A stretch of 64,000 bases of DNA from contig CAJHNH020002075.1 of NCBI GenBank assembly GCA_905116865.2, forward strand, positions 1 through 64,000, in the 5' to 3' direction. Below the pieces are notes generated by a model. That model was not told the DNA's origin. It ran no database searches and saw only the letters and a list, made by a program, of their open reading frames with translations. Positions within the stretch are counted from its first letter, which is position 1, and each line of letters begins with the position of its first letter. A program made the translations under genes and the position numbers. Source of the DNA: Candidula unifasciata. Its lineage: Eukaryota; Mollusca; Gastropoda; Stylommatophora; Geomitridae. This document shows positions 23,813 through 34,400 of the stretch, piece by piece.

Positions 23813-24969
23813 CAGAGATTCTCAAACTGGGTGCATGTGACACCCTGTGGTGCCGCTAGCGTATGCCAGTGGTGCAGCAGTAGTAATCAAGGAAAGTCGG
23901 CTAAACATTGTAAAATTATTAAAGAAGGCACGCAGATACTTAAGAGCTTAAATTTAAGTTGTCTCCCCTCGCCACTGTCGACAAGAGTTTACTGTTTGTT
24001 TCACACTCCGCCGTGTTTCACACTCCGCCGTGTTTCACACTCCGCCGTGTTTCACACTCCGCCGTGTTTCACACTCTGCCGTGTTTCACACTCCGCCGTG
24101 TTTCACACTCAGCGGTGTTTCACACTCAGCCGTGTTTTACACTCAGCCGTGTTTCACACTCAGCCGTGTTTCACACTCCGCCGTGTTTCATACTCAACCG
24201 TGTTTCACACTCAGCCATGTTTCACACTGCATAAAATGCCAACAGTTACGCTAAGAATTGTCCTTGTATTTATCTCGAGGTGCGACCGATCCTCTACCTG
24301 ACTTAGTTAAAGTGCAGTCTATAGTTAAAGTTATGGTTACATTGTCTTAGCAGACACCGGCGAGCCTAAGCCATCCAAGTAGGTCTGCCTCAATTCGCGG
24401 AAAGGCAACTCACCAAAAAAAAAAAAAAAAATCCAAGGAAAACTAAGAAAACATCACCCTAGCTACCACATTTTTTGTTTGCCTTTGTTTCGGTTAGGAA
24501 CGAAAAGGCACCGGAAGGGCCATACGTTAAATGCCATAGAAGTGTTGCTAACGGCTGATTGGTTCCGTCTAAATTACAGAGACATCTGGAATGCAATCTT
24601 TCTGATTTAGTACATTAAGGATAAGAGATCTTCAAACTCAGCGCTTTGTCTCTTCAGGAAGGGTCATCCACGATGGTGAAAATAAAAAAAAAAAAAAAAT
24701 GCATCTAAACAGTTTCGTTCATCGCATTAAAGACAAATGAACATTATATTTGCACGTTTTTTCTTCTTTCCCTAAGTATTTAACTACTGGAGGTAAATTT
24801 GTCTACAAAAACCACACAATAGCCAGGAACTGTTGTTGTTGGTTCTTCAACGTCCTGTAAAGGATACGCAACTAACACCTAAGTATTTAACCGTTTTAAG
24901 GGTAGGTGTGCTGCGAAAACTGTTTAGCCTGACAAGGCTACGACGGCGGAAAATGTTTGAGAACCTCTG
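23813..24969. mobile_element. non-autonomous hAT element (1157 bp)
   Basis: The left end is CAGAGATTCTCAAACTGGG and the right end, inverted, is CAGAGGTTCTCAAACATTTT, so 14 of the first 15 bases match. Flanking 8-mers are GTATAGTG (23805-23812) and TTTTAGTG (24970-24977), 6 of 8 alike. Copy B has no element at this point (around 54380-54388). No transposase is seen. It contains the 17-bp minisatellite. Confidence 0.8.
23996..24226. repeat. 17-bp minisatellite, about 13 units
   Basis: The unit is TGTTTCACACTCCGCCG with TCAGCCG variants. Because 17 is not a multiple of 3, each plus frame encodes the same repeating peptide with a shifted phase (VFHTPPCFTLRRVSHSA...). The long frames here are therefore repeat products. 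Confidence 0.95.
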
Positions 24970-25439
24970 TTTTAGTGTTTCAGTAGTTGATAGCAATCGT
25001 TTTCAACATTTTTCAGGTAGCGCCCCAGTAAATATTTGGCAAGACATTTACGCCCACAATTTCAAAAGTTGCTTGATTCCCCCCCCCCCCCCACCCCCGG
25101 TCACCTCCACCCTCCTCATTCCTACAACTTGGTTGCAGCCCTAGTAGGCGCTCTCACACGTTGAAAACCGCTGGTTCATACAAAGCAAGTGTTCATGATT
25201 TCATTTCTGTAGATCTTTTCGTTAGCTTGCTATTGACATTGGTTAAATAGCCCTTTCCTGGCATAAGGGAGTCAATATCGAAGATGAAAATTTCCACCAC
25301 CCCCATCTAATATATCAAAGCTAGGAAAATGTCAACACAAAGGACGACTTTAGCAATCCAAGAGACACCCCTCATATATTTGCACATATAAAACACACAC
25401 TGTGTAAATTCTTACTATAGGCATGTGATCTCATCTTAA

Positions 25440-25560
25440 AGTGCTTTTAACAGGGGTTTGTCGAGTGGTAAGAACGCTTGATTATCATTTTGGAGAGCCA
25501 GATTCAAACCACGGTATCCCCTAGTGGGTTCCTGGGGCCATTGTTGGGCGGGGAGGGGTA
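25440..25560 (+). mobile_element. tRNA-like SINE head
   Basis: TTTGTCGAGTGGTAAGAACG as an A-box-like string and GATTCAAACCAC as a B-box-like string. The duplicate in copy B (54925-55010) reads GGTTCGAACCACTG. Confidence 0.5.
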
Positions 25561-25672
25561 AGGGGGTGGAATACACACACGCTACCCCATCCCCTTAAAA
25601 AAATATCATAAAAGTAGACTAATGAGGGGTGCTTGCTTCGAAGTCAGAGTACATCTTGTTCTAAACCACTCG

Positions 25673-25955
25673 GTTGGGATTGCAATGGAAGGACGATCTC
25701 GCCGAAACTGTTCGTTATGGCCATGCAGGTCATGTTAGACGGGGCTGCCGGCTACGGACAAGGCTTTCAGAGGAGCACCACCTTGTCTGACAGATGTGGC
25801 TCTGTATTGTAAGTAGGACAAGCTGGTACTCCCGCTCAAATCAATAACTGAAGAGTTTAAAGTTGGCAAAGTAAGACTCGCGATGATGCTGCTCGAGTCT
25901 TCAGACCCCACAGTGCCAGTTGTCCAGTCTAAAGACGGGGACAAAATGAAGAAAA
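25673..25955 (+). pseudogene. R2/HERO-like LINE RT fragment
   Basis: CATGTTAGACGGGGC, GCCGGCTACGGACA and CGAGTCTTCAGACC match 58.98-59.30 kb. A reading from about 25775 gives DVALYCK, stop, DKLVLPLKSITEEF, then RLAMMLLESSDP. The catalytic FMDD segment is deleted here, but the ITEEF segment missing from the 58.8-kb copy is kept. Confidence 0.75.
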
Positions 25956-25969
25956 AAAAAAAACCACAC

Positions 25970-26186
25970 ACATATATATATATTTATATACATTAACCTA
26001 ACCTCCCTGAAACACCAACCTACCCTTTTTCATGTGAATTTATATAGGTGAATTTATCACTCTAAAACCTTACAAAATGTCTTCCTGTCCGTTACTCTGC
26101 GTGTATGTGTGTGCGCGCGCGCATGCACAAACACACAGACACTTATCCACGCACGCACACACACAAAAACACACCCGTATATATAT

Positions 26187-26260
<74 letters not shown>

Positions 26261-26340
26261 TTGTATACACCAACCTACCTTCCTCAAACACCAAACCAAC
26301 CCTCCCTCATGTGTATGAGGGAGGGTAGGTGGTGTATACA
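25970..26340. repeat. compound (CA)n/(TA)n microsatellite with hairpin
   Basis: A CA-rich and GCGC run lies at 26105-26210 and (TA)n at 26205-26265. A perfect inverted repeat follows: CCCTCCCTCAT (26300-26310), 4-base loop, ATGAGGGAGGG (26315-26325). Confidence 0.85.
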
Positions 26341-26433
26341 AACATATATACTAGGGCTGTACCGAATAGTAATTTTCACTATTCGGCCGAATACGAATAG
26401 TGGGACCAACTATTCGGCCGAATACGAATACGA

Positions 26434-26830
26434 ATAGTGTATCAACATCATCAGGTGCCTTGCCGACTGGCGTGGGTGATCATGCCTCTCCACAATCTGC
26501 TCTCCTGCAGCATGTATCAGTTCGTGTGCTGACGCACATCTATGCCATGCAACAAGACTGTCAAGAATCTTATGTCTTTGTCTTCCTCTAACCCTCCTTC
26601 CACAGATCTTTCCAGTGGTCACCAAATGTTCCATTTTCCCTCTTCTCATAACATTGCTGAAAAATGACGACTGTCTCCTTCTGATATCTGTGATTAGTTG
26701 TCTTCGGGCTCCCGCCTCTTTCAAAACCATCGTTCGCTTGGCCGTTCGTTCAATGTAGTTTAAACGCACATTCATATTCTTGTTAGCAATATCTTCAAAT
26801 TTGATTTGGGCGAAGACACCCTGAAAGAAC
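26434..26830 (-). pseudogene. LINE RT C-terminal fragment nested in hAT element
   Basis: Minus-strand reading: VLKEAGARRQLITDIRRRQS, VMRRGKMEHLVTTGKICG, then GRQRHKILDSLVAWH and ELIHAAG. This matches 62771-63240 closely. The LINE 3' end with GATGATG lies at about 26434-26446. Confidence 0.8.
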
Positions 26831-26842
26831 GAAAAATGCATG

Positions 26843-26847
<5 letters not shown>

Positions 26848-26930
<83 letters not shown>

Positions 26931-26960
26931 GACACACACTCACACACATACACTGCGGTT
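26848..26960. repeat. (TC)n then (CA)n microsatellite
   Basis: About 35 TC units with one GTC break, then CACA runs. Leu-Ser frames are repeat products. Confidence 0.95.
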
Positions 26961-27235
26961 GGCATTTAATGCAGTTTGTACCACTTAACCGGGTCGCAGT
27001 TTTTCCCGCTACGACAGACTTAGGCAACAGCAACTATTGTGCTTATGAGAGAGTTATTTCAGAAACGGGAGTATGGTAACCACTATTCGTATTCGGCACG
27101 ACCGCAACTATTCGGCCGAATACCGAATAGTTATTAGGTCCACTATTCGGCCCCGAAGCGAATACGAAGCGAATATTCGGTACAGCCCTAATATATACAT
27201 ATGTGTCTGTGTGTTCGTGCATGCGTGCGCATAGT

Positions 27236-27720
27236 CTAAGTTTCAAACCCATATCTATAGCCATGTCTCTTATTGAAACTCTCGACTGTGTTTAGATTTA
27301 GTACTGGTAATTAAAGCTGGATACAGCAGATATAATTTGACTACATTACAACATTTTTCACAGGGAGTTACACGTTGGTAGCTCTAGCACCGACTGGTAT
27401 CTACTTGCTATCTACAAGATGCTACTGGCATAAAACAACCACCGTATACACACAATTCCCAAGAAAAAAAAATAAAATATAATTGGTGTAAAAATCCAGT
27501 TTATATATCTATTGAAATTTCTTCGTAAACGACATGACGAGTGTAGAAACATATTATAAACGATGTAAAATAATGGCAACAGCTAATATCGAACATTAAA
27601 CACAGTGAAAATCGAAATCTGTTTTAGAAAAAAAATAATGTTCACAGATAAAACTATTCTTCTTCTTCTGCCTTCTATCCCAAAAGCGCTTAAACAACTC
27701 GTTCTTTCTTTCCTTCTCTA
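27236..27720 (+). repeat. dispersed repeat, unoccupied relative of the 4.1/6.8-kb locus
   Basis: It aligns with 4150-4556 and then with 6794-7030, with neither the Helitron nor the 4336 hAT element. The Helitron site corresponds to the A/T step at 27503/27504. Confidence 0.8.
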
Positions 27721-28070
27721 TCCCATGCAACTCTCCCCATGTCAGCCCCCATCTTTTTTAAACGTCACTCTACCTTCCTTTTCCATGTTTTTTTTGGTCT
27801 TCCTTTACTTCGACGCCACTGTGGATTTCAGTGCAAAGTCATTCTAGTTATACTGTTCTTATGTTTTCTCTTCGTGTGTCCAATCCAACGATATCGTCTT
27901 TTCTTCATTTATTGGTCCAATAGAATTTATTTAGTTTTTTCCCAAATATCTACATTAGTGATTCTATCATACTTTAACTCCCATTATTCTGTTCAGGCAC
28001 CAGTAAATGAATGTCTGTATTTTATTAGTGATTACGTTAGTTGTTTTCCGTTTTCCGCTTAATACAACAG
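27655..28070 (-). pseudogene. LINE C-terminal fragment, minus strand
   Basis: The plus-strand text parallels 34678-35060 (CTTCTTCTTCTGCC; ACGCCACTGTGGATT; GTGTCCAATCCA). Its minus-strand sense is the WIGHTLRKP / RRTKGRPK-like C-terminal region of a LINE. It opens with (AAG)-type tail units at 27655-27668 (minus). Heavily decayed. Confidence 0.6.
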
Positions 28071-28214
28071 TACTCATCTAACATTAGAATTACCAATTTT
28101 TAGTTTAGTATTATTTCTAAGTTCTTTTGACCTCTAGAAATTTCCCAGTGCTATGAAAGCTCTCCTTACCTTTTGTATTTATATTTTAATATCTTTATCA
28201 TTTCTCTCATCTGT

Positions 28215-28290
28215 TTATAAACCAAAAATCATAACCTTCAAATACTTTGGCTCAATAATTAACCACAATGAAGACATGGACGCCCCCACA
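28215..28290 (+). pseudogene. short LINE RT fragment
   Basis: Plus reading KPKIITFKYFGSIINHNEDMD, the same block as NFEYLGSIINSNGD at 13.6 kb. Confidence 0.55.
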
Positions 28291-29100
28291 AATTAATTAT
28301 TTGGGGACCGGAAACAAATGGGGGAGGCGGGGGGAGGGGGAGGGGGAGGGGGCTCCATCCGCTTCACATTTCATAGAGGTGGCAGGGAGCTTAAGCTTTC
28401 ATAAATCGGCAGTTGTTATTGTTATTATTACTGTTGTTATTTTTATTATGTGCTGGATGGCAAATACTTTTTTTTCTTCACTTCCACTTTGTACCTCAAC
28501 GAAGTGTATTGGAGAGATGTTCGTTGATGAGCTCTGTCAAATGCACTATTAAGAATGATGTTCATTTCTGTGAAGCTGTTTTTTATGCAATGACTCCATA
28601 GTTTACTAGATCTTCCAGTCGCTCTATACCAGTTGAAACATTTTAGTGTGTCTCGCTGTGGTAGATAGTACTAGGGCATTCTTGTTAGATGTCAAAACCA
28701 CTTCATTTTCTGTTGTTTTGTAATCAAAGACTTAATAATATGAAATGGACGTCTATTCAATGATGGGAAAATTGGGAAAAAGGGCTGGGAGAGAAAGGGG
28801 TGCCACTTTTTTTAAAATCTCCTATGGGCCGGGGGAGGTGGGGTGCCTGAGCCCTTCTAAAGTTATTGCGGGCCCTCAATGTGCATGTGACCCCCCCCCC
28901 CCCGCCAGGTTTTAACGCCCCTGTACCCCTAAATGGATATTACTCATCAGAAACCAGAAACAGAATTACTTTAGCGATGCAAAGGTAGAATAGTATGAAG
29001 AGTCTAAAGCGCGCCACCAAAAGCAAACGACAAAGAATGAAAGGTCCTGAGAACAAGCAAATTCCCTGTGACATAATATAGTATCGGCATATTTCCGTCT
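28291..29100. other. no gene seen; G-rich and (ATT)-rich patches
   Basis: G-rich runs at 28320-28350 and 28800-28840, ATT-rich runs at 28410-28450 and a C run near 28893. Frames here have no motif. Confidence 0.4.
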
Positions 29101-29103
29101 TTC

Positions 29104-29299
29104 CAGCCGATAGTTTCATATTGCACTATGAGGAGCCATGGGACTCACAGTCCAGCCGATAGTTTCATATTGCACTATGAGGAGCAATGGGACTCACAGT
29201 CCAGCCGATAGTGTCATATTGCACTATGAGGAGACATGGGACTCACAGTCCAGCCGATAGTGTCATATTGCACTATGAGGAGACATGGGACTCACAGTT
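29104..29299. repeat. 49-bp minisatellite, four units
   Basis: The unit begins TCCAGCCGATAGTTTCATAT and ends ATGGGACTCACAG. The four units differ at single sites (TTTC/TGTC; GAGCC/GAGCA/GAGAC). Confidence 0.95.
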
Positions 29300-30020
29300 C
29301 ATGGCGATGGCGAGTGTGACTAGCAAGACCTTCTAGCTTTCAGTTGACAAGGACTTATGACCCGTAACTGCTGGGTCACGATTTGTTTCTAAGAGCAATT
29401 ACGGCCAGGGATGAAGTTCCTTCTCTCCATATCACAAAACCCGGCCAGTATTGGACAGATCATGCGTTGCCCATGCATCATGATTCCTCTCTCGAATGCC
29501 TTGTTTGCTCCAAAGGAAAGGTAACACCAGTATGTTTGGAACAAAGCTCGCTGTAAAAGCTGCATACGGGTTGTCTCAGTTCCGGTACAGTGATTCTGTC
29601 CGTTTTGCGGCCTTCTGAGCCCTAAGCCAAAGTCTTTGTCTTATAATTGACGACACAAGCAGGTATCCAGCATTTCTCTAAATTCTTAACCTTTTGTGAA
29701 TTTAATGTTCATCAGTTTCTCTATGAAATTTGTTTTCTAATGCATTTACGTCTCGTTCCATGTTATCAGTGGTTCCCCAACTTTACATTAATTTTTAATT
29801 AGAATTAAAAATACATATCTTCGTTGCGCACGCGCATACATACACACGCCCTGCGCGCGCCCACACAAACACACACACACCACACCAAAGCCCTGTTCAA
29901 ACGAGCAATAAAAATCATGACTTTATTAGTACAGTCTTCGTGATAATAATATAATATGCTGAATGGCTAATAAATATTTCAATAAAACTTAAATAATATA
30001 AAATGATTTAAAAAATTGAA
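29300..30020. other. no gene seen
   Basis: AT-rich with a CA/GCGC run near 29830-29885. No motif recognised. Confidence 0.4.
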
Positions 30021-30024
30021 AAGA

Positions 30025-30025
<1 letters not shown>

Positions 30026-30056
<31 letters not shown>

Positions 30057-30262
30057 ACACACACACACATATATATATGTATATTTACACATACACACGT
30101 GCACAAATACACACACATATACACACAGACACGCACACACACACATGCACACTTACACACACACACATTCACCCACACGAGCGCGCGCACACACACACCA
30201 CACAGATACTCACACATCATACACACACAGACACACACACATCTATATATATATACATATAT
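30026..30262. repeat. (CA)n compound microsatellite
   Basis: CA arrays with TACACACATG variants, ending in (TA)n. His-Thr and Val-Cys frames are repeat products. Confidence 0.95.
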
Positions 30263-31000
30263 ACACATGTTAGGGAAGGTAGTTAGCTCCTTTTCAAATT
30301 TCTAGGGGGAATTTGGAGAAAGAGAAGGGTGAGCACCCCTGCCCTTTTGGGGGTGGGGGGAGGGGGTGTATGTGTCCTTCCTGTGCCTCCGCAGCCACGC
30401 GCGGAAACATTAACCCGCATTCACAGGTGTGGAAAAAAAAAGTCCGGCACATTTCGGATATAGCTAAGCGTGGAATTTAAATGAACATTTTATAGAAATC
30501 ATACTAACTATGGCGTTAACTTGCAACCTGCATGATGATTGTGCAGACATTGTCGGGCTTAATATATCCTCAACAACAATATTGACAGGTTACAAAATGT
30601 TCATAAAGTTGTAACTTCTATCACCTTTTTAATAATTTATTTGAAACCCTCTTTGTATTTCAAGTCCTTCTGATTGAAACATTTAGGAAGTAAAAATTTT
30701 TCCAGCAGAGAATGAGGCAAATTTCATTCGAGTGCTACTGCAAGAGTTATATTCACACAAGTTTCATGATTAAAAATTAAGCAGTAACACAATAGTGAAA
30801 AAAACAAAAACATACACAAATCTGTAAAAACAAGTTGTGCAACAATCTTGGAAGGTAGACAGTATTCAGGTAAGTTTCTATCTTTTGGAGTAACAAACGT
30901 ACATGTGACATGTTGTTTGATGTATACAGAGTACAGCTAATTTAATATATTATTTCTTTATAACATGTAATAGTCAGAGAATGTCACGACAGATATTCGG
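30263..31000. other. no gene seen
   Basis: AT-rich, with G-rich patches near 30340-30370. No motif. Confidence 0.4.
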
Positions 31001-31021
31001 GTATGAACACGATGGTGGCAG

Positions 31022-31028
31022 AAGAGGA

Positions 31029-31104
<76 letters not shown>

Positions 31105-31105
31105 A

Positions 31106-31148
<43 letters not shown>

Positions 31149-31167
31149 TAGAGAAAAAGAGAGAGAT

Positions 31168-31219
<52 letters not shown>
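31022..31219. repeat. (GA)n microsatellite
   Basis: About 200 bp of GA with GAAA interruptions in its centre (31100-31165). Confidence 0.95.
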
Positions 31220-31221
<2 letters not shown>

Positions 31222-31650
31222 GACGCTGGATGATCTAAGACAGTTGAATGAAGGAATTTCAGTAGTAATGATTAGAACACCGAGGATGGTGATTCTGAAA
31301 GGACACAAAGTCTTAAGATATCTAGCAGAACACACGGTAACAATAGACAGTTTGATCGGCAAGGTAATGAAATCACAGAAATGAAATATCTACGACGAAT
31401 CCGAAACGTAACAAGAAAAGGCGGGATCAGAAATGAAGATAGCAGGAAACCATGGCCAGCTCCAGATTTATATGCAGCCGGACGTGCAGGAAACAAGTCG
31501 CACTGGAACCAGCGCTAAACTACATAAAGAAATAACAGATCAAATGGTTCGGACATGTGTCAAAACTACAACTAAACAGTGCACCACACACATCCCTGTC
31601 TGACACAAATGAAGCTCGTCTGGAGGGCGTTCATATAAGCAATGTCAGTG
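31220..31650 (+). pseudogene. decayed LINE RT C-terminal remnant
   Basis: Plus readings in changing frames include LRRIRNVTRKGG and, near 31510-31560, ALNYIKK, stop, QIKWFGHVSKL, the motif before the GRPR end of RTE-type RTs. Confidence 0.55.
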
Positions 31651-31769
31651 ATCGCAACAGTTGATGTCATGTATGTTCTGTACTTTGAATTTTAATACAT
31701 TACTCACTCCTCATTGCGAAAAAAATAAAAAAAAACTAGCGATTGTCCTCGCTATCGAAGACCACGTGC

Positions 31770-32012
31770 CTATTTCTTTTTGCTGTTTATTTCAACACTC
31801 ATTTTTGTAACGATGTTTTCTTTCAGGTTCAAATGTTCCATAATTCTCGAGATTTCTTTTCCCACACCGTTTAAACGATATCCTTGTTGGCCTTGTGTTT
31901 TCAACAGTGACTGAAAATCATCTCTCATTATGTTAAGCTCATTGCGAGTGCCTATCAGAATATATATTGCTGAGCTGAGAATTACAACCATGAAAAATTC
32001 TGTTATTCGCAT
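31770..32012 (-). CDS. membrane-anchored coiled-coil protein, paralogue 2
   Basis: From the ATG at 32012 (preceded by CAAGAAA) the protein is 80 residues. Its N-terminus MRITEFFMVVILSSAIYILI aligns with MQLTEYLMTVVLSLVMYVLI of the 18.3-kb protein. Its LLKTQGQQGYRLNGVGKEI aligns with LMLTQLKQDTRLNNLEKEV there. The 18-residue repeats of paralogue 1 are absent, so the anchor runs straight into the second coiled-coil block. The C-terminal amphipathic tail is also absent; it ends Lys-rich. It may be a short family member, a first coding exon or a truncated copy. Function unknown. Confidence 0.55.
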   Translation of the reverse strand: MRITEFFMVVILSSAIYILIGTRNELNIMRDDFQSLLKTQGQQGYRLNGVGKEISRIMEHLNLKENIVTKMSVEINSKKK

Positions 32013-32139
32013 TTTCTTGATGTCTGAGAACTTACGTAGCAGACAATACTTTTTTTTTAGAAGAAACCCTGAGGTCCTAATACGCTTTAAGGGTAACAAT
32101 AGCCGACTCTAAATATCACAGTGGTTCTGTGGATGCAAA

Positions 32140-32430
32140 TGTGAGAAGCAAATATTCTTGGACTGGCAGACGGTGTTTCTGTAGATTTTAATACCAAGGC
32201 AGAAGCAGATATTCTTGGACTGGCAGACGGTGTTTCTGTAGATTTTAATACCAAGGCAGAAGCAGATATTCTTGGACTAGCAGACGGTGTTTCTGTAGAT
32301 TTTAATACCAAGGCAGAAGCAGATATTCTTGGACCCGCAGACGGTGTTTCTCTAGATTTTAATACCAAGGCAGAAGCAGATATTCTTGGACTGGCAGACG
32401 GTGTTTCTGTAGATAATATCAGTATCAGGG
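32140..32430 (-). repeat. 57-bp tandem repeat upstream of paralogue 2, about five units
   Basis: The minus-strand unit contains ATCTACAGAAACACCGTCTG, then AGTCCAAGAATATCTGC. The period is 57 bp = 19 codons, and one frame (STETPSASPRISASALVLK) stays open through all units. That frame is not the frame of the protein at 32012. A single related unit lies upstream of paralogue 1 near 19155. Confidence 0.8.
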
Positions 32431-32597
32431 AAGAACAGCTATACCTGTACCAATGTAGGTGGTACTCCTGCAGATTCAAATATTATGGATTACAAAAACG
32501 AACACATGTAATATGGGAGGTCATAAAAATTAAAGTACACAGCACAAGCAGGTGTTATGCAAGCGCATAAACACAGGGGTCTAGATTATTTGATTTC

Positions 32598-32632
<35 letters not shown>

Positions 32633-32638
32633 AACAAA
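32598..32638. repeat. (AAC)n microsatellite
   Basis: About twelve AAC units followed by A-rich DNA. Confidence 0.9.
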
Positions 32639-32833
32639 AAACAAAAAAATTGGAAAACTATGTCACGCACTGAAACACAGTGGCATAAATCATTTTAGTA
32701 ATGTTTATTAAGATTTTTACGAGAAGATAAAATGTAAACAGAAATGAAATTAGAAAACTAGATCGGAAATAAGTAATACAACAGATTTATGCAATATTTT
32801 TCTGATACACTGAACGGTATCCTTAAACCTGTG

Positions 32834-32835
<2 letters not shown>

Positions 32836-32873
<38 letters not shown>

Positions 32874-32882
32874 GCACACACA
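32836..32882. repeat. (CA)n microsatellite
   Basis: CA units with two ACGC variants at the right end. Confidence 0.9.
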
Positions 32883-32904
32883 ATGCCAATTACTGCCTTT
32901 ATTT

Positions 32905-33082
32905 TACAAATAGGCAGGAAGGTCTTTGAGCCTGAGGATCTACGGCCGCATGGCTTGTGCTGTCGCCTCCACTATCCAGGAGAGGATTTTTTTTGCTCCA
33001 GACAGAAATAATCCTTACTAAGGATTCGAACCTGGGTCTTTCGCTAAAGAGCTCAGCGTTCTAACCTGGGCTACCAAAGTTA
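32905..33082 (-). mobile_element. tRNA-derived SINE, inverted
   Basis: Minus strand: head GGTAGCCCAGGTTAGAACG, B box GGTTCGAATCC, then the body string GGCGACAGCACAAGCCATGC shared with the SINE units at 5.35 and 5.92 kb. Confidence 0.7.
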
Positions 33083-33404
33083 ATAATTTCGTATACATTT
33101 TGTAGTGTTTGATCTGTACTTTTAGAACCGAATCCGACGTTTTGGTGTTTTTTAATATAAATTAACATCAACATTTAAAATGTTGATAGTGTTCAAGATT
33201 TAAAAAAAAAAAAAAATGACTGGTTGTGTAGTGAAACAAAGCATGATGCAAATATACCGTTTGATGTGATGGTCAAGTGTGCTTTTTTTTTTTCGCTTTC
33301 AAAAGTCAGTGGTAGAATTGAGGTGACTGATAGGGCGTGATCAACCACCTAATGCCGAAAAAAAAAAATTGTTCAAAATTCCAGTTGAAAAACATTTAGA
33401 TGAA

Positions 33405-33575
33405 AATCGCTGTCTCAATTTATGCTTAGTCTTTTGGCATTATCTCATTCCTCTGCAGCTGCAGAGAGTGTTTTCTTTTTGCCTAACAAAATTAAGCTTA
33501 AAAACAGCTCTTGTGTTAAGACTTCAACAATAAATGCATTGATGAGATGAAATCATCGCTCGAAGACATTACCGG
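33405..33575 (+). pseudogene. hAT transposase C-terminal (dimerisation) fragment
   Basis: Plus reading LSHSSAAAESVFF, then NKIKLKNSSCVKTSTINALM, the hAT C-terminal dimerisation motif. The catalytic part is missing and a stop follows at once. Confidence 0.65.
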
Positions 33576-33692
33576 TACCAACTGGAAGACTCCACAACAG
33601 CAATAAACTAAGTGAGCGAAAACTAAAAGAATGGCCCAGCAGTGATGTAAACGACACAGAATTTCACGTCTGGTCAAATATAAGATGAGCCA

Positions 33693-33693
<1 letters not shown>

Positions 33694-33728
<35 letters not shown>
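33694..33728. repeat. (TG)n microsatellite
   Basis: About sixteen TG units. Confidence 0.9.
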
Positions 33729-33729
<1 letters not shown>

Positions 33730-34074
33730 AAAAACGTTTAAATAGTAATTTAATTAAAAATAAAAGTTTTGTATCTTTTTGTGTGTTTTAGTACATACCC
33801 AAAAAAAAAAAAATGGTACTGTTTTCGGCGAAATTTTGGCAGGCCCGCCTTAAACCAACGCCTGTCTATTTGAATTCTCAGGGACACCGGGACACTGAGG
33901 TGGCCTCGACATGGAGACTACGGCCATTAAGTCAGAGGCATAGGTAAGACGGAAACGGGGGGGGGGGGGGGCAGTGGTGCGGACCGTCCCTGGTATCATC
34001 ACTGAGAGGTGTGGCAAAATGGCCAAAATATTTTTTTAAAAACAGATTTACGAATATGTGTGTATGTGTGTGTT

Positions 34075-34190
<116 letters not shown>

Positions 34191-34217
34191 AGAGAAAAGG
34201 TGGGAAGGGGTGACAAC

Positions 34218-34400
34218 ATAAATTTCCGTGGCTCAGGCGTTGCAAGTACGACTCGTGATTCCAACGTACCGCGATCGAAACCCACTGCTGGCTGAGTAGA
34301 TTTTTATTATGGTATGGGGTGTCGCAGGTCGATTAAGCCTAAAATGGAAACCAGAATGGCTGTCCTGGGGAAGTAAAGGCAGATGTTTTAGTACTGTTTT
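34218..34400 (+). mobile_element. tRNA-like SINE candidate
   Basis: GTGGCTCAGGCGTTGCAAG, then GCGATCGAAACCC as A- and B-box-like strings, followed by a body with AGGTCGATTAAGCC and GGGAAGTAAAGGC resembling the S2 SINE body. Confidence 0.5.

Larger units (their letters stand above)
21792..25672. repeat. segmental duplication, copy A
   Basis: Blocks 21792-22162, 22508-22760, 22745-23812 and 24970-25672 align in order with 51206-51575, 51934-52150, 53160-54383 and 54384-55180. In one ~210-base stretch (21950-22160) I count about five mismatches to copy B. Copy A has a hAT element (23813-24969) that B lacks. It lacks the LINE inserts present in B and a ~170-bp stretch of LINE sequence near 23277. 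Confidence 0.85.
26352..27190. mobile_element. non-autonomous hAT element (839 bp)
   Basis: It has 17-bp perfect terminal inverted repeats, TAGGGCTGTACCGAATA, followed on both sides by many ATTCGGCCGAATA-type subterminal palindromes. The flanking 8-bp target duplication ATATATAC is perfect (26344-26351 and 27191-27198). There is no transposase. The middle holds a LINE fragment and a (TC)n run. Confidence 0.92.
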
